A DNA stretch of 64,000 nucleotides. Source: Daejeonella oryzae DSM 19973 (GTDB taxonomy: Bacteria > Bacteroidota > Bacteroidia > Sphingobacteriales > Sphingobacteriaceae). Each line of letters starts with the position of its first letter. Positions within the stretch are counted from its first letter, which is position 1. The DNA is taken from positions 34,883 to 98,882 of the forward strand of contig NZ_AUHA01000007.1 in assembly GCF_000422945.1 (NCBI RefSeq), written 5' to 3'. The notes under the pieces are model-generated. The model worked only from the letters and a program-made list of their open reading frames with translations. It was not told where the DNA came from and made no database searches. Position numbers and translations under genes: made by a program. This document shows positions 17,516 to 27,027 of this stretch, piece by piece.

Positions 17516-17959
17516 TTATTTAACAGAAATCTGTTTATTCAGATGTCTTTTAGATTCTTCTTTGCGGGGCAGTGAAATTTTCAAAACGCCATCTTCATAT
17601 TTAGCTTCTATTTTTTCCTGGTTAATTTCTTCAGGCAATGAAAAACTGCGGCTGAAAGAGGAATAGCTATACTCTTTGCGTGTAAATCTTTTATCTTTTT
17701 CTTCAGAGCTTTCTTCTTTTTCGCTGCTGATGCTTAGCATATTGCCTTCCAGATCAATTTTAAAATCGCTTTTTTTCATTCCCGGAACAGCCAGAGAAAC
17801 CAGATATTCATCTTTGCTCTCGGTTATATTTACTGCCGGAACATTCATAACCCTGTTTAATAAATTACCGCCATCAAACCATTCATTCCATGGCTTGAAT
17901 AAATCTTCAAATACAGTCGGCATTCTTTCGGCTGCTTTGGCTAATGATTGAGTTCTCAT
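17516..17959 (-). CDS. Hsp20/alpha-crystallin small heat-shock protein
   Basis: 147-residue ATP-independent holdase chaperone. The N-terminal arm (1-40, PTVFEDLFKPWNEWFDGG) precedes an alpha-crystallin domain (about 42-135) with VPGMKKSDFKIDLEGNMLSI, SFSLPEEIN and the typical AKYEDGVLKISLPR. The reading frame extends to a GTG at 17965, but the ATG at 17959 is preferred because a near-perfect Shine-Dalgarno lies 5 bases upstream and overlaps that GTG. It is a stand-alone gene with its own terminator. Co-location with Usp and hemerythrin genes suggests a stress regulon. Confidence 0.95.
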   Translation of the reverse strand: MRTQSLAKAAERMPTVFEDLFKPWNEWFDGGNLLNRVMNVPAVNITESKDEYLVSLAVPGMKKSDFKIDLEGNMLSISSEKEESSEEKDKRFTRKEYSYSSFSRSFSLPEEINQEKIEAKYEDGVLKISLPRKEESKRHLNKQISVK

Positions 17960-17972
17960 GATCACCTCCTTT
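17960..17972 (-). promoter_or_regulatory. Unusually strong Shine-Dalgarno of hsp20
   Basis: Minus strand AAAGGAGGTGATC directly before the ATG at 17959 complements the 16S rRNA 3' tail over most of its length. Bacteroidota genes seldom have such sites, and its neighbours do not, so it marks high translation or foreign origin and fixes the start codon. Confidence 0.85.
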
Positions 17973-18311
17973 TGGTTTTAAAATCAATTGTTTTTGTTTA
18001 ACAAATGTATTTTTATCAGCAATAGCGATCAAAGACAGTGGTCAGGCGAAACAATGAGATTGGTCAGGCTGCAGAATTTCATTAACGGATTAGTAATTAA
18101 AAACAACTTTTCCTATCTGAATCACTTTAATTTTCGATTGGTAATCATACAATTCAATGATGATGGTCATTCTTAATCCTCAGTCTATAAAATATTTTTA
18201 CTGTATAATTTGTTGCGGTAATGCATTGATTATTATGTTTTGGATTGGGATCAAAATTTTTGAGATCAATAATCCGCCAACAAATAAATTTTTCCTCGAA
18301 AGCTATTTCAT
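17973..18311. promoter_or_regulatory. Divergent region between hsp20 and the usp genes
   Basis: 339 bases without a gene. It contains two close copies of GGTCAGGC (about 18041-18048 and 18063-18070), and AT-rich stretches that could hold both promoters. No confident promoter boxes are seen. Confidence 0.4.
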
Positions 18312-19154
18312 ATGAAAAAATTTTTAGCTGCATTTGATGGTTTTAAAATGTCAAAAAGTACTTTGGAATATGCCATACAGCTAACAAAAATTGCTGATGC
18401 ACATTTAGTAGGGGTTTTTCTGGATGAATTTTTTTACCGAAACTATAATCTGTATAAAGTGCTTACAACTTCTAAAAATCCTGATAAAGTAATCAAAGAA
18501 CTTGACGCCAAGGACAAGAAGAAAAGGGATGAAGCCGCCATACTTTTTCAAAAAACATGTGAGAAAGCGAAGATCAAATTTTCCATCCATCGCGATATAA
18601 GCTTTGTAGAACAGGAGTTGCAGCATGAGAGTATGTTTGCAGATCTGGTAATTATTAATGAATATGAAACATTTGCCAAAACCAAAGAAGGTCCTCCTAC
18701 ACATTTTATGAAAGATTTTCTGGCCGATGTACAATGTCCGGTACTGGTGGTGCCGGGCGCTTTTAAGAAGATTGATAAAATTGTTCTGTTATATGATGGA
18801 GGCCCTTCGTCCATTTACGCAATAAAAATGTTCAGCTATCTTTTTGGAAATCTGCCGGATGTGCCTGTTGAAGTTTTCACTGTAAAAGATCGCTCTTTGG
18901 GAACATTAAGACTTCCGGATAATAAATTAATGAGGGAGTTTATCAAGAGACATTTTCCGAAAGCTACTTATATAATCAATAAGGGAGATGCCGAAAAGCA
19001 GATTTTGGGTCATTTGCGAAATTATAAAGAAAACGAACTGGTGGTATTAGGTGCATATCGTCGGAGTGAATTGTCTAGATGGTTTAAAACCAGTATGGCA
19101 GATGTTTTAATGAAAGAGCTGGATACTCCTTTATTCATTGCTCACAATAAATAA
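18312..19154 (+). CDS. Universal stress protein, two-domain (first of three)
   Basis: 280-residue tandem UspA-type protein: domain 1 about 1-150 and domain 2 about 155-280. Domain 2 ends in VVLGAYRRSELSRWF...SMADVLM. The ATP-binding glycine pattern (G-x2-G-x9-G-S/T) of classic UspA is not intact here, unlike in the two following genes, so this copy may not bind ATP. Cytoplasmic; function is general stress survival, commonly induced by Crp/Fnr-type regulators at low oxygen in other bacteria. It is separated by 54 bases from the second usp, same strand. Confidence 0.88.
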   Translation: MKKFLAAFDGFKMSKSTLEYAIQLTKIADAHLVGVFLDEFFYRNYNLYKVLTTSKNPDKVIKELDAKDKKKRDEAAILFQKTCEKAKIKFSIHRDISFVEQELQHESMFADLVIINEYETFAKTKEGPPTHFMKDFLADVQCPVLVVPGAFKKIDKIVLLYDGGPSSIYAIKMFSYLFGNLPDVPVEVFTVKDRSLGTLRLPDNKLMREFIKRHFPKATYIINKGDAEKQILGHLRNYKENELVVLGAYRRSELSRWFKTSMADVLMKELDTPLFIAHNK

Positions 19155-19208
19155 TTGTTTGCCGACAGATAAAAATGAAAGTTGTGTTGACTGCTAAATT
19201 TTACTCCG

Positions 19209-20054
19209 ATGAAAAATATATTAATTACTACTGACTTTTCAATTTGTGCTGCTAATGCTGTTGATTTTGCAGTCCAATCCGCCAAATATCTAAAATCAAA
19301 CCTGATACTAATCCATTCTTTTGAATCATCAGGAAGTTTGTATACGGATTACCAGGGTGTAAACACCGAATTTAATCAAAGTCTTTTTCTGCAGGCAGAA
19401 CAAAAATTGAACGACCTAAAAAAGGAAATTCTGCAGCAGGATGGAATATCAGTTGAAGGTTACGTTTATAAAGGATCATTAAATGAAGCGTTAACTCAGG
19501 CGGTGACAGAGAAAAATATAGACCTCATAATAATGGGTACATCCGGCGCAAGCGGAATTAAAGAAAAGTTTAGAGGAAGCAAAACAGCTGATGTTATGGG
19601 AAAATGTAAAATTCCGGTAATGGCAATACCTATAGAATACAAATGGAAAAAACCGGAAAAAATTCTGATGGCTATTAATAACCTGTTAGATGAGGAAATT
19701 AAACTGGACTTTCTTTTTGAAATAGCATTATTTTTTGAAGCTCAGGTAGAAGTTGCAGTTTTTACTGATGATGAAAAAGATACAGCAATTACTTATTTGG
19801 AAAATACCCGTAAAATTCCCCGGTATGAACGCATGCTAAAAGAGCAATATCATGCAGAAACGCTTACTGTAACACACTTTTTTGGCCATGAATTTGAAAA
19901 AACAATGAAGGACTATATTGGTCAGAATGAGATAGACATTCTTGCCATGATTATTCATAAAAGGAAATTCCCTGATTCCTTATTTCATCCCAGTTTAACC
20001 AAGCAAATGGCTTATCACACAAAAATTCCTTTGCTGTCTATTCCTGCTAACTGA
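19209..20054 (+). CDS. Universal stress protein, two-domain (second of three)
   Basis: 281 residues with two UspA folds. Domain 1 (about 1-145) ends with IIMGTSGASGIKEKF and RGS, i.e. the G-x2-G-x9-G-S ATP-binding motif, so ATP binding by domain 1 is likely. Domain 2 (about 150-281) lacks the motif. Start ATG 19209. Flanked by two paralogs, it shows a local gene expansion; the three share little more than the fold, so the duplications are old. The cytoplasmic role in stress survival is inferred from the family. Confidence 0.9.
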   Translation: MKNILITTDFSICAANAVDFAVQSAKYLKSNLILIHSFESSGSLYTDYQGVNTEFNQSLFLQAEQKLNDLKKEILQQDGISVEGYVYKGSLNEALTQAVTEKNIDLIIMGTSGASGIKEKFRGSKTADVMGKCKIPVMAIPIEYKWKKPEKILMAINNLLDEEIKLDFLFEIALFFEAQVEVAVFTDDEKDTAITYLENTRKIPRYERMLKEQYHAETLTVTHFFGHEFEKTMKDYIGQNEIDILAMIIHKRKFPDSLFHPSLTKQMAYHTKIPLLSIPAN

Positions 20055-20089
20055 GAATAATTCAAATTTTCTTTAGTGAAGAAGATACT

Positions 20090-20932
20090 ATGAAAAGACT
20101 TTTAGTGCCTACAGATTTTTCGCCCACATCGGAAAAAGCTTTCCGGTTTGCATTGGATATAGCAAAAAGAAGCAAAGGCATGATTTTTCTTTATCATGGA
20201 ATCACCCCGCACCAAAAAAAATCAACAGAATCAGAAGAATACAGTAATAACTATACTACTGAATCAGAAATCATCATTGTTAAAAGACTTTTGAGATTAA
20301 AAAAAAAAGTGTTACAAGATACACCAGGTATTCTGATTTCAGTAGGGCTGGGCGACACACCGCTTGTACCTAATATTTTGGAATTTGCATTGCATAACCA
20401 GATTGATTTAATTGTAATGGGAACCCAGGGAGCAAGAGGTTTGAAAAAAATAATTATAGGCAGTTTGACATCAGAAATTATAGAAAAATCATGTATTCCG
20501 GTACTCTTAATTCCTGAAAAGTATAAATGGAAAGAACCTGAAATTATCGCTTTTGCAGATAACTGCTTAAAAACAGATAAGCAGGCAATATACAGCATGC
20601 GCTCCTTTGCACATTATTATGATGCCTCATTTACTATCGTTCACATTTGCAAAGAAGCTGCAGATGAGAATATCGCAAAAATTGAGTTTGAAGAATACGT
20701 TTCAGAGATGAGAAAAGAGTTTTATCCTGTTGAATTGAATTTTCAACGGGTAAAAGCATTATCAGTAACAGAAACAATGGAAAATCTTCATACGATAATA
20801 CCTTATGATTTATTGGTCATGCTTCGCCGCAAAAAGACTTTTATTAAACGGTTTCTTCACGCAAGTTTTACAAAAAAAATGGCTTATGTTACACATTTGC
20901 CATTGTTGGTAATACCTGAATTAGAAAATTAA
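20090..20932 (+). CDS. Universal stress protein, two-domain (third of three)
   Basis: 280 residues with two UspA folds; MKRLLVPTDFSPTSEKA is the usual first strand and phosphate region. Domain 1 carries VMGTQGARGLKKII and IGS, an intact ATP-binding motif. Domain 2 (about 150-280) is degenerate. The gap to the preceding usp is 35 bases, and 32 bases separate it from the following small gene, suggesting one transcript of four genes. Confidence 0.9.
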   Translation: MKRLLVPTDFSPTSEKAFRFALDIAKRSKGMIFLYHGITPHQKKSTESEEYSNNYTTESEIIIVKRLLRLKKKVLQDTPGILISVGLGDTPLVPNILEFALHNQIDLIVMGTQGARGLKKIIIGSLTSEIIEKSCIPVLLIPEKYKWKEPEIIAFADNCLKTDKQAIYSMRSFAHYYDASFTIVHICKEAADENIAKIEFEEYVSEMRKEFYPVELNFQRVKALSVTETMENLHTIIPYDLLVMLRRKKTFIKRFLHASFTKKMAYVTHLPLLVIPELEN

Positions 20933-20964
20933 TTCACTTCATTATTAATATTAATAATCAGATT

Positions 20965-21351
20965 ATGTTTTATCAGGATTTATATTCAGAATTAGGAAAG
21001 TTGTTTTTTTTAATTGCATCAGTTGATGGTAAAGTAAATCGGGCAGAGCGGCTATCATTAAATCAACTGATTCAAGATACCTGGAAGCCCATGGAGAATT
21101 TTACCGACAGGTACGGAACTGACCTGGCTTATGAAATAGATTATAGTTTCGATTATGAAGAATCAGAACTTCCGGAGGAAGATATTTTTGAGTCGTTTAA
21201 GGATTTTTATCAGGAAAACAAATCAAAATTTACTGATGAAATTAAAGGCCGGATTATGAAAACAGCGCAGGCTATTGCTGATGCATTTCACGGAAAGAAT
21301 GAACAGGAGAGGGCTCTTTTAGAAAAATTAACTATTCTGCTTAAAAACTGA
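20965..21351 (+). CDS. Acidic helical protein, possibly TerB-like
   Basis: 128 residues, acidic and helical. The N-terminal half LYSELGKLFFLIASVDGKVN resembles the first helices of TerB-like domains, which are helical bundles with a conserved DGxV; the later acidic SFDYEESELPEED is unusual. Cytoplasmic, no signal peptide. It is 32 bases after the third usp, same strand, so it may be co-transcribed with the stress proteins. The TerB resemblance is only by eye and the function is unknown. Confidence 0.6.
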   Translation: MFYQDLYSELGKLFFLIASVDGKVNRAERLSLNQLIQDTWKPMENFTDRYGTDLAYEIDYSFDYEESELPEEDIFESFKDFYQENKSKFTDEIKGRIMKTAQAIADAFHGKNEQERALLEKLTILLKN

Positions 21352-21585
21352 ATACGCTGTTAAAGCAAGCCTTCATTATTTTATTTCCTAAATAAAATAC
21401 GACCGTATTGGGGATTGAGCAGCTAAATGGATGTTATGCGGAGTATGGCATTGCATGATTAACTAGTGCATATCCGGCACAACGGGAATGGCTTGAAATG
21501 GAAATAATAATCCATTTTGGGAAATAAAGAATAGTAATTATAGTGATGATTAACCAGGGATTAATCCGGGTTTCAAACAATAAAA

Positions 21586-22593
21586 TTGGACAACTTATTC
21601 CTAAGCATTCTGGGATTTTTAGCCTGTGCCGCTATTATTGTTTTTAGCGGATCTAAACTTGCTAAATACGGAGATGTCATAGCGGAATTAACCGGCATGG
21701 GCAAAGCCTGGTTTGGATTAATTCTGATGGCTGCGGTTACTTCGCTTCCCGAATTATTTACGGGCATAAGTTCCATTTTAATAGTTGATACACCTGATAT
21801 TGCTGTGGGAGATATCCTGGGAAGCTGTGCCTTTAACCTGCTAATTTTTGCTGTATTGGATTACTTTATTCCGGTCAGACCTATAAGTTCTGTAGTTACC
21901 AAGAGCCATGTACTTGCAGGTTTAGCAGCAATTTTTCTGGTAACACTTTCGGTAATTACAATTATTTTCAGCACAGTGGTTCCGGTGATTGGGTGGTTCA
22001 GCAGTTCTTCTTTATTCCTGGTAATATTATATCTGATTTCGGTACGAATTATTTTCAAAAATGAAATCAGAACAAATGATCATAAAACCATCCCCGTAAT
22101 TCATAATACCTATTTACAAATAGGTCTGAGACATGCAATAAAACGATACAGTTTTTTTTCCTTATTAGTTATTATAGGAGGTATAGCCTTGCCTTTTTTT
22201 GCTGACCGCCTTGCCGAACAAGGCGGTCTGAGTAAATCTTTTGTAGGAACATTTATGGTAGCTACTGCTACCTCTCTTCCAGAATTAGTTGTAGCCGTTG
22301 CTGCCGTTAAACTGGGGAGCATAGATATAGCAGTAGGAAATCTCTTGGGCAGCAATATTTTCAATATGCTCATTTTAGCTCTGGATGATTTTTTGTACAC
22401 AAAAGGGCCTCTTCTTTCAGTGGCTAATGAAAATCATGCGTTAAGCGGACTTGCAACTTTATTAATGACTTCAGTGGTTGGTATTGGTATTCTTTATTCA
22501 TCGCATTCCAAACGATTTGCATTGGGCATAGATGCAATTCTCCTTATTCTGGTTTATATATCGCTCATGCTGGCACATTACAGCCTGAGATAA
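21586..22593 (+). CDS. Sodium/calcium exchanger family (CaCA) antiporter
   Basis: 335-residue inner-membrane antiporter with ten hydrophobic helices in two halves. Both alpha-repeats are visible: AAVTSLPELFTGISS with GDILGSCAFNLLIF (about 48-90), and ATATSLPELVVAVAAV with GNLLGSNIFNMLIL (about 225-265). These ion-binding S-L-P-E and G-S-x-x-F-N motifs indicate Na/Ca or H/Ca exchange. The start at 21586 is TTG; no ATG gives a complete first helix. It ends 9 bases before the Ca-type P-ATPase, so they probably form a calcium-export pair. Confidence 0.92.
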   Translation: MDNLFLSILGFLACAAIIVFSGSKLAKYGDVIAELTGMGKAWFGLILMAAVTSLPELFTGISSILIVDTPDIAVGDILGSCAFNLLIFAVLDYFIPVRPISSVVTKSHVLAGLAAIFLVTLSVITIIFSTVVPVIGWFSSSSLFLVILYLISVRIIFKNEIRTNDHKTIPVIHNTYLQIGLRHAIKRYSFFSLLVIIGGIALPFFADRLAEQGGLSKSFVGTFMVATATSLPELVVAVAAVKLGSIDIAVGNLLGSNIFNMLILALDDFLYTKGPLLSVANENHALSGLATLLMTSVVGIGILYSSHSKRFALGIDAILLILVYISLMLAHYSLR

Positions 22594-22602
22594 ATTATTG
22601 TT

Positions 22603-25191
22603 ATGAACTGGCACCGCTTAAGTATAGAAGAAGTTTTAGAGATGCTAAATTCGGATGCCAAAGGCCTGAGTTCAAGTGAGGCGGAAGAAAAGCTCCTGCA
22701 GGCAGGTCCCAATGAGTTAGAGGAAGGCAGGAAGAAAAGTATTATCGAAATATTTTTGTCTCAATTTAAGGATGTAATGATCCTGATTTTGCTGGCTGCC
22801 GCGATTATATCTGGGGTTATAGGAGATCTTACAGATACCATAGTTATTCTGGTTATAGTTTTATTAAACGCCATTATTGGTTTCCTTCAGGAATACCGGG
22901 CCGAACAAGCAATGGCGGCTTTAAAGCAACTGTCCGTAACCCAGGCCAGAGTTTTGCGGGATGGAAATACATCCTGGCTGCCCGCAAATGTATTGGTTCC
23001 CGGAGATGTAATTCTATTGGAAGCAGGTAATGCCGTTCCGGCAGATATCCGAATTATTGAATCTGTTAATTTAAAAATTGAAGAAGCGGCTTTAACAGGC
23101 GAATCTCTGGCAACAGATAAAATTACAAAGGGTCTGGAAACAGATAATTTGCCTATTGGCGACAAAAGTAATCTGGCTTTTAAAGGCACATTTGTAACTT
23201 ATGGAAGGGGAAAAGGCGTAATTGTAGGAACGGGAATGGATACGGAATTGGGCCGTATTGCAAAAATGCTCCAGGAAGACGAAACTCTAACTCCTTTACA
23301 ACAAAGGATGGCCGTTTTCGGGAAAAAGCTTTCTATCCTGGTTTTATTTTTATGCGTGTTGTTCTTTGTAGCCGGCTGGCTTCGCGGAGAAGAAATCACA
23401 AAAATGATTCTTACCAGCATTTCATTGGCGGTTGCTGCCATCCCCGAAGCGCTGCCGGCTGTAATTACAATTTCTCTTGCTCTGGCGGCCAGGAGAATGA
23501 TCAGGCTAAACTGTTTGGTAAGAAAATTACCTGCTGTAGAAACTCTGGGTTCTGTTACTTATATCTGCACGGATAAAACAGGAACCCTTACCAAAAATAA
23601 AATGCATGTCGAGCAGGTTTTCGTTAACGGACATTTGTACGAAAGGGATAATCTATCCGCGGTTAAAAAGGATGAAAAAATAGCCTTACTTCTAGCTGCT
23701 TTTGCTCTTAATAACGATGCTGAAATTACAGAAAATCAGGTTATTAGGGGAGATAGTACCGAAGTTGCCTTATTAGAGGTGGCGGTAGAACATAACCTTC
23801 ACCTTAATAAATGGCCCCGTGTATCAGAAATTGCTTTTGATGCTGAACGAAAATTAATGACCACTTTCCACCGTCATGATGATAAAATCATTTCTATCAG
23901 TAAAGGTGCCCCCGATGTTCTGCTGCGGCGCTGTGCAGATATTGATCTTCCTGAATTATTAAAGCAGGTGGACAGTATGGCCGATCAGGGTTTCCGGGTA
24001 TTGGGATTCGCTTACCGATATTGGGATGAAATACCGCAAAATCCGGATATTGAAACACATGAATTTGGTTTAAAATTTCTGGGCCTGGCCGGTATGATAG
24101 ATCCGCCAAGGGAGGAAGTTACTGAAGCTGTTGCTCAGTGCAAAACAGCAGGTATTGTACCTGTGATGATAACCGGCGACCATCCGCTAACAGCTAAAAC
24201 AATTGCCGCCCGCATTGGAATTTTAAGCGACAAAGACAGGGTAATTACTGGGCAGGAGCTGGCTGAATTAGATGATGACAGTTTCCTTTCTGTCATAGAA
24301 AAAATCAAGGTGTATGCCCGTGTCTCTCCGGAGCAAAAACTGCGTATTGTTAAAATGCTGCAAAAAAAGGGACATTATGTGGCAATGACCGGAGACGGAG
24401 TAAATGATGCACCCTCATTAAAAAGGGCAAATATTGGTATCGCCATGGGAATTACGGGTACAGATGTTTCAAAGGAAGCTGCGCATATAATTTTGCTGGA
24501 TGATAATTTTTCGACCATTGTAAGGGCTGTACGCGAGGGGAGAAGGATATATGATAATATTCTCAAGTTTATTAAATACCTGATGACTACAAATTCCAGT
24601 GAAATATGGACCTTGCTGTTAGGACCAATGCTGGGTTTACCCATTGCATTGTTACCAATTCATATTTTGTGGATCAATCTGGTTTCAGATGGCTTGCCGG
24701 CAATTTCACTTTCGTTTGAAAAAGAAGAAAAAAACATTATGAACCGTCCTCCTCGGCCTCCGCAGGAAAATATTTTTGACAATGGCAGGGGATTTCATAT
24801 GATCTGGGTCGGGATATTAATGGGTGCTATTGCGCTTTCTATGCAGGCATGGGCTTTTGAAAACGGACTGCACTGGCAAACAATTGTTTTTAATGTTCTT
24901 TGCCTGAGTCAGATGGGACATGTTCTGGCAATCCGTTCAGAAACGAAATCATTATTCAGAATCGGGATTTTTTCAAATAAACTGATGCTGGGGTCGGTAG
25001 TGCTGGTTATGATTCTGCAGGTTATGATAACGTATATTCCTTTATTACAACCAATATTCCATACAGAAGCTCTTACCTTAAAAGAATTTTTAATGGTCGG
25101 GGCGGCATCTTCAATCGTATTTTTTGCAGTAGAAATTGAGAAAGCTATTTTCAGGAGAAAACGTTCCTTTAATAGTACGGGAGTTCAGTAA
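22603..25191 (+). CDS. Calcium-type P-type ATPase (P2A/PACL)
   Basis: 862-residue cation pump. The N-terminal cation-ATPase domain (about 1-70, GLSSSEAEEKLLQAGPNELE) is followed by the actuator loop LTGESLAT near 164-171, helix-4 motif AAIPEALPAV (about 278-287), phosphorylation site DKTGT (Asp near 324), TGDGVNDAP near 594-602, and a four-helix C-terminal domain with NSSEIWTLLLGPMLGLPIAL. The helix-4 P-E-A-L-P matches calcium pumps rather than copper or zinc pumps. It follows the CaCA exchanger by 9 bases. Full length, all motifs intact. Confidence 0.95.
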   Translation: MNWHRLSIEEVLEMLNSDAKGLSSSEAEEKLLQAGPNELEEGRKKSIIEIFLSQFKDVMILILLAAAIISGVIGDLTDTIVILVIVLLNAIIGFLQEYRAEQAMAALKQLSVTQARVLRDGNTSWLPANVLVPGDVILLEAGNAVPADIRIIESVNLKIEEAALTGESLATDKITKGLETDNLPIGDKSNLAFKGTFVTYGRGKGVIVGTGMDTELGRIAKMLQEDETLTPLQQRMAVFGKKLSILVLFLCVLFFVAGWLRGEEITKMILTSISLAVAAIPEALPAVITISLALAARRMIRLNCLVRKLPAVETLGSVTYICTDKTGTLTKNKMHVEQVFVNGHLYERDNLSAVKKDEKIALLLAAFALNNDAEITENQVIRGDSTEVALLEVAVEHNLHLNKWPRVSEIAFDAERKLMTTFHRHDDKIISISKGAPDVLLRRCADIDLPELLKQVDSMADQGFRVLGFAYRYWDEIPQNPDIETHEFGLKFLGLAGMIDPPREEVTEAVAQCKTAGIVPVMITGDHPLTAKTIAARIGILSDKDRVITGQELAELDDDSFLSVIEKIKVYARVSPEQKLRIVKMLQKKGHYVAMTGDGVNDAPSLKRANIGIAMGITGTDVSKEAAHIILLDDNFSTIVRAVREGRRIYDNILKFIKYLMTTNSSEIWTLLLGPMLGLPIALLPIHILWINLVSDGLPAISLSFEKEEKNIMNRPPRPPQENIFDNGRGFHMIWVGILMGAIALSMQAWAFENGLHWQTIVFNVLCLSQMGHVLAIRSETKSLFRIGIFSNKLMLGSVVLVMILQVMITYIPLLQPIFHTEALTLKEFLMVGAASSIVFFAVEIEKAIFRRKRSFNSTGVQ

Positions 25192-25315
25192 GCCGGATTA
25201 TGCATATCGCAAATTCAATGCTTGCGTCTCATTGTTTTTAATTATTTCTGAACCTCCATTTTAGATTCTGCATTTTTTTGCAATTGACTGATTTATTAAA
25301 GAGAATATTTATTAT

Positions 25316-25693
25316 TTATTGGATCATCGGCAAGTATTTTGCACGGTTTTCTATAATTACCCAAAGATTTATCGCTAGAAGAATTAATGTTAAAGGAAGC
25401 CCTGATGGGGCATTCATTATGCTGGTTAAAAGTATCCCGATCATGATCGGGAAAATAATTATTGCACCAAGCGCCCTGTATTTATTTGTGATGAAAAGTA
25501 TTCCGCCCACTATTTCGGCAATTCCAATAAGAGGCATTAACCAACCGATTGTCATAACCGCTTCCATTACCTTCATCAGGTTTTCCGGCAAATTTTCTGG
25601 CGGAGGCATATAATTAAAAAATTTATTCAGTCCGGCATTAATAAACATCAATCCAAAAAGGAGACTTACTCCAAATAAAATTTTATTTTTCAT
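25316..25693 (-). CDS. DoxX-family membrane protein
   Basis: 125 residues with four membrane helices and short loops, the DoxX/SURF4 pattern: FGLMFINAGLNKFFNYMPPP, GIAEIVGGILF and ALGAIIIFPIMIGILL. Function of such proteins is uncertain; they are linked to quinone or redox processes. The frame is open up to 25741, but Met at 25693 (MKNKILFG) gives a regular N-terminus. It is convergent with the Ca-ATPase and the first gene of the long minus-strand accessory stretch. An 18-bp perfect palindrome lies inside the coding region (25435-25452). Confidence 0.85.
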   Translation of the reverse strand: MKNKILFGVSLLFGLMFINAGLNKFFNYMPPPENLPENLMKVMEAVMTIGWLMPLIGIAEIVGGILFITNKYRALGAIIIFPIMIGILLTSIMNAPSGLPLTLILLAINLWVIIENRAKYLPMIQ

Positions 25694-25780
25694 GGTTTCG
25701 CTATTGCCTAATATATATATGGAATTTATATAAATGTTCATTTAGAATAACCCTTAAATATGGATGGCTACAAGTTTTCG

Positions 25781-25885
25781 TCAAGGTTTTATCTTGAATG
25801 ATTTAATCACAAAATAAATCAGCGGAATAAAAATAATTCCCATTAATCCGATATATAAAATGGTTAAAATCAGTATTAAAGTCAA
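25781..25885 (-). CDS. Possible 34-residue single-helix membrane peptide
   Basis: A short frame from TTG at 25885 encodes a hydrophobic helix followed by a basic tail (VIKSFKIKP). Such single-helix peptides occur in accessory regions, but there is no ATG, no visible ribosome site and no known family, so this may be chance. Confidence 0.25.
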   Translation of the reverse strand: MTLILILTILYIGLMGIIFIPLIYFVIKSFKIKP

Positions 25886-25995
25886 AATAGTCGCTTCCCC
25901 CCAAACCCGTCAGCCTGACCTGCTCCATTATAATGTATCGGAATACGCTATCCGCTTTTATATCATGTCAGTCTTTCTTCGTCCTTAGTATGGGG

Positions 25996-26457
25996 TCAAT
26001 GTATTTCACACATTTCCTTCAGCTTTTCGAGAGCTTTTGGATAGGTATTATTCATATAATCTAAAAAATCTTCTGTCGTGTCTAAATCAACTGTAACTAA
26101 AGTTGATCCATTGCTTTCATCGAAGGTATAGTTTTCAAATCCGTTTGCCCATTTTTCCACTTCTGGTCCCTCTGTAATTTCCTTGTCAGCTTTTACAAGA
26201 CCATAATGTTGAATCGAAACGAACCGGTTGGGAATGTTTTCAACTATCCTGGAAACCATTCCTCCCTTTTCTCCTTTTTCATCTACTCCAATAAATAGAA
26301 TTTTATTTCCCTTTTCCCAGGTTCCCTCATAGGTAGATGTCGGGTTAAACAAAGAAGTCCATTGCTCATAAGTTGATTTTTTGTTAATGCCAAGCATAAA
26401 ATCATATATCCTGGTCACAGGAGCATTAATGTTTATTTTGTATTGTAACTTTTTCAT
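25996..26457 (-). CDS. SRPBCC (START/Bet v1-like) domain protein
   Basis: 153-residue cytoplasmic protein with the helix-grip fold pattern: YKININAPVTRIYDFMLG at the N-terminus, central strands (KILFIGVDEKGEKGGMVSRI), and a C-terminal helix FLDYMNNTYPKALEKLKEM. Members bind hydrophobic ligands or act as AHSA1-like proteins; the ligand cannot be told. Single gene on the minus strand, flanked by 162- and 254-base spacers without other genes. Start ATG at 26457. Confidence 0.85.
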   Translation of the reverse strand: MKKLQYKININAPVTRIYDFMLGINKKSTYEQWTSLFNPTSTYEGTWEKGNKILFIGVDEKGEKGGMVSRIVENIPNRFVSIQHYGLVKADKEITEGPEVEKWANGFENYTFDESNGSTLVTVDLDTTEDFLDYMNNTYPKALEKLKEMCEIH

Positions 26458-26619
26458 AATGGTTAATATTTGTTAAATGAAATTTTTCAATTTATTGATC
26501 TGGGTCAATCAGCCTGAAACGGTTTAGGCTAAAGCAGTTTCGTTATTAATTGGCAGACTAAATGCCCCAACATTTTAAAGTTTTGAGGTAATACATAAAG
26601 TTCATTTAATTTCTGAATA

Positions 26620-27027
26620 TTATTTATTTGCACGAATTAGCTGTATAAATACAACCAGAAAAAAGAGGAAAAAAAGCCAATCATTAATACCATAAATTGC
26701 GTAATATATGCCTGCCATTTTATCTTTCGCAAAAACTTCTGATATACTGTTGTGCATCACCCAATTTGTCCAATGCAAAGCATAGATCAGCTTTTCGATT
26801 ATAAAGACTCCAATTAGAAGCGGTATTTTGTCATAATTTTTGGATACTGATAAAAAAATAAAACCCCAAACCACAATCATCAACAGTCCGAAATTCGACA
26901 TAGCCTGAGTATCATATTCTGGTATAACAGCATTGCTGAAAAACCTTGAAAATATTAAAACTCCTGAAATATTCATTATTCCAGCCAGTATAAATCCTTT
27001 TTCTATGAGCTTGTTTTTTATATACAT
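26620..27027 (-). CDS. Small four-helix membrane protein, unknown
   Basis: About 135 residues with four membrane helices (GFILAGIMNISGVLIFSRFF, FGLLMIVVWGFIFLSV, IGVFIIEKLIYALHW, YYAIYGINDWLFFLFFLVVF). Starts ATG 27027 or ATG 27039; the frame also reaches a TTG at 27048. I do not recognise the family. The 5' part overlaps the 3' end of the next gene by about 115 bases in another frame, which is unusual and suggests that the neighbour lost its proper end. Confidence 0.65.
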   Translation of the reverse strand: MYIKNKLIEKGFILAGIMNISGVLIFSRFFSNAVIPEYDTQAMSNFGLLMIVVWGFIFLSVSKNYDKIPLLIGVFIIEKLIYALHWTNWVMHNSISEVFAKDKMAGIYYAIYGINDWLFFLFFLVVFIQLIRANK

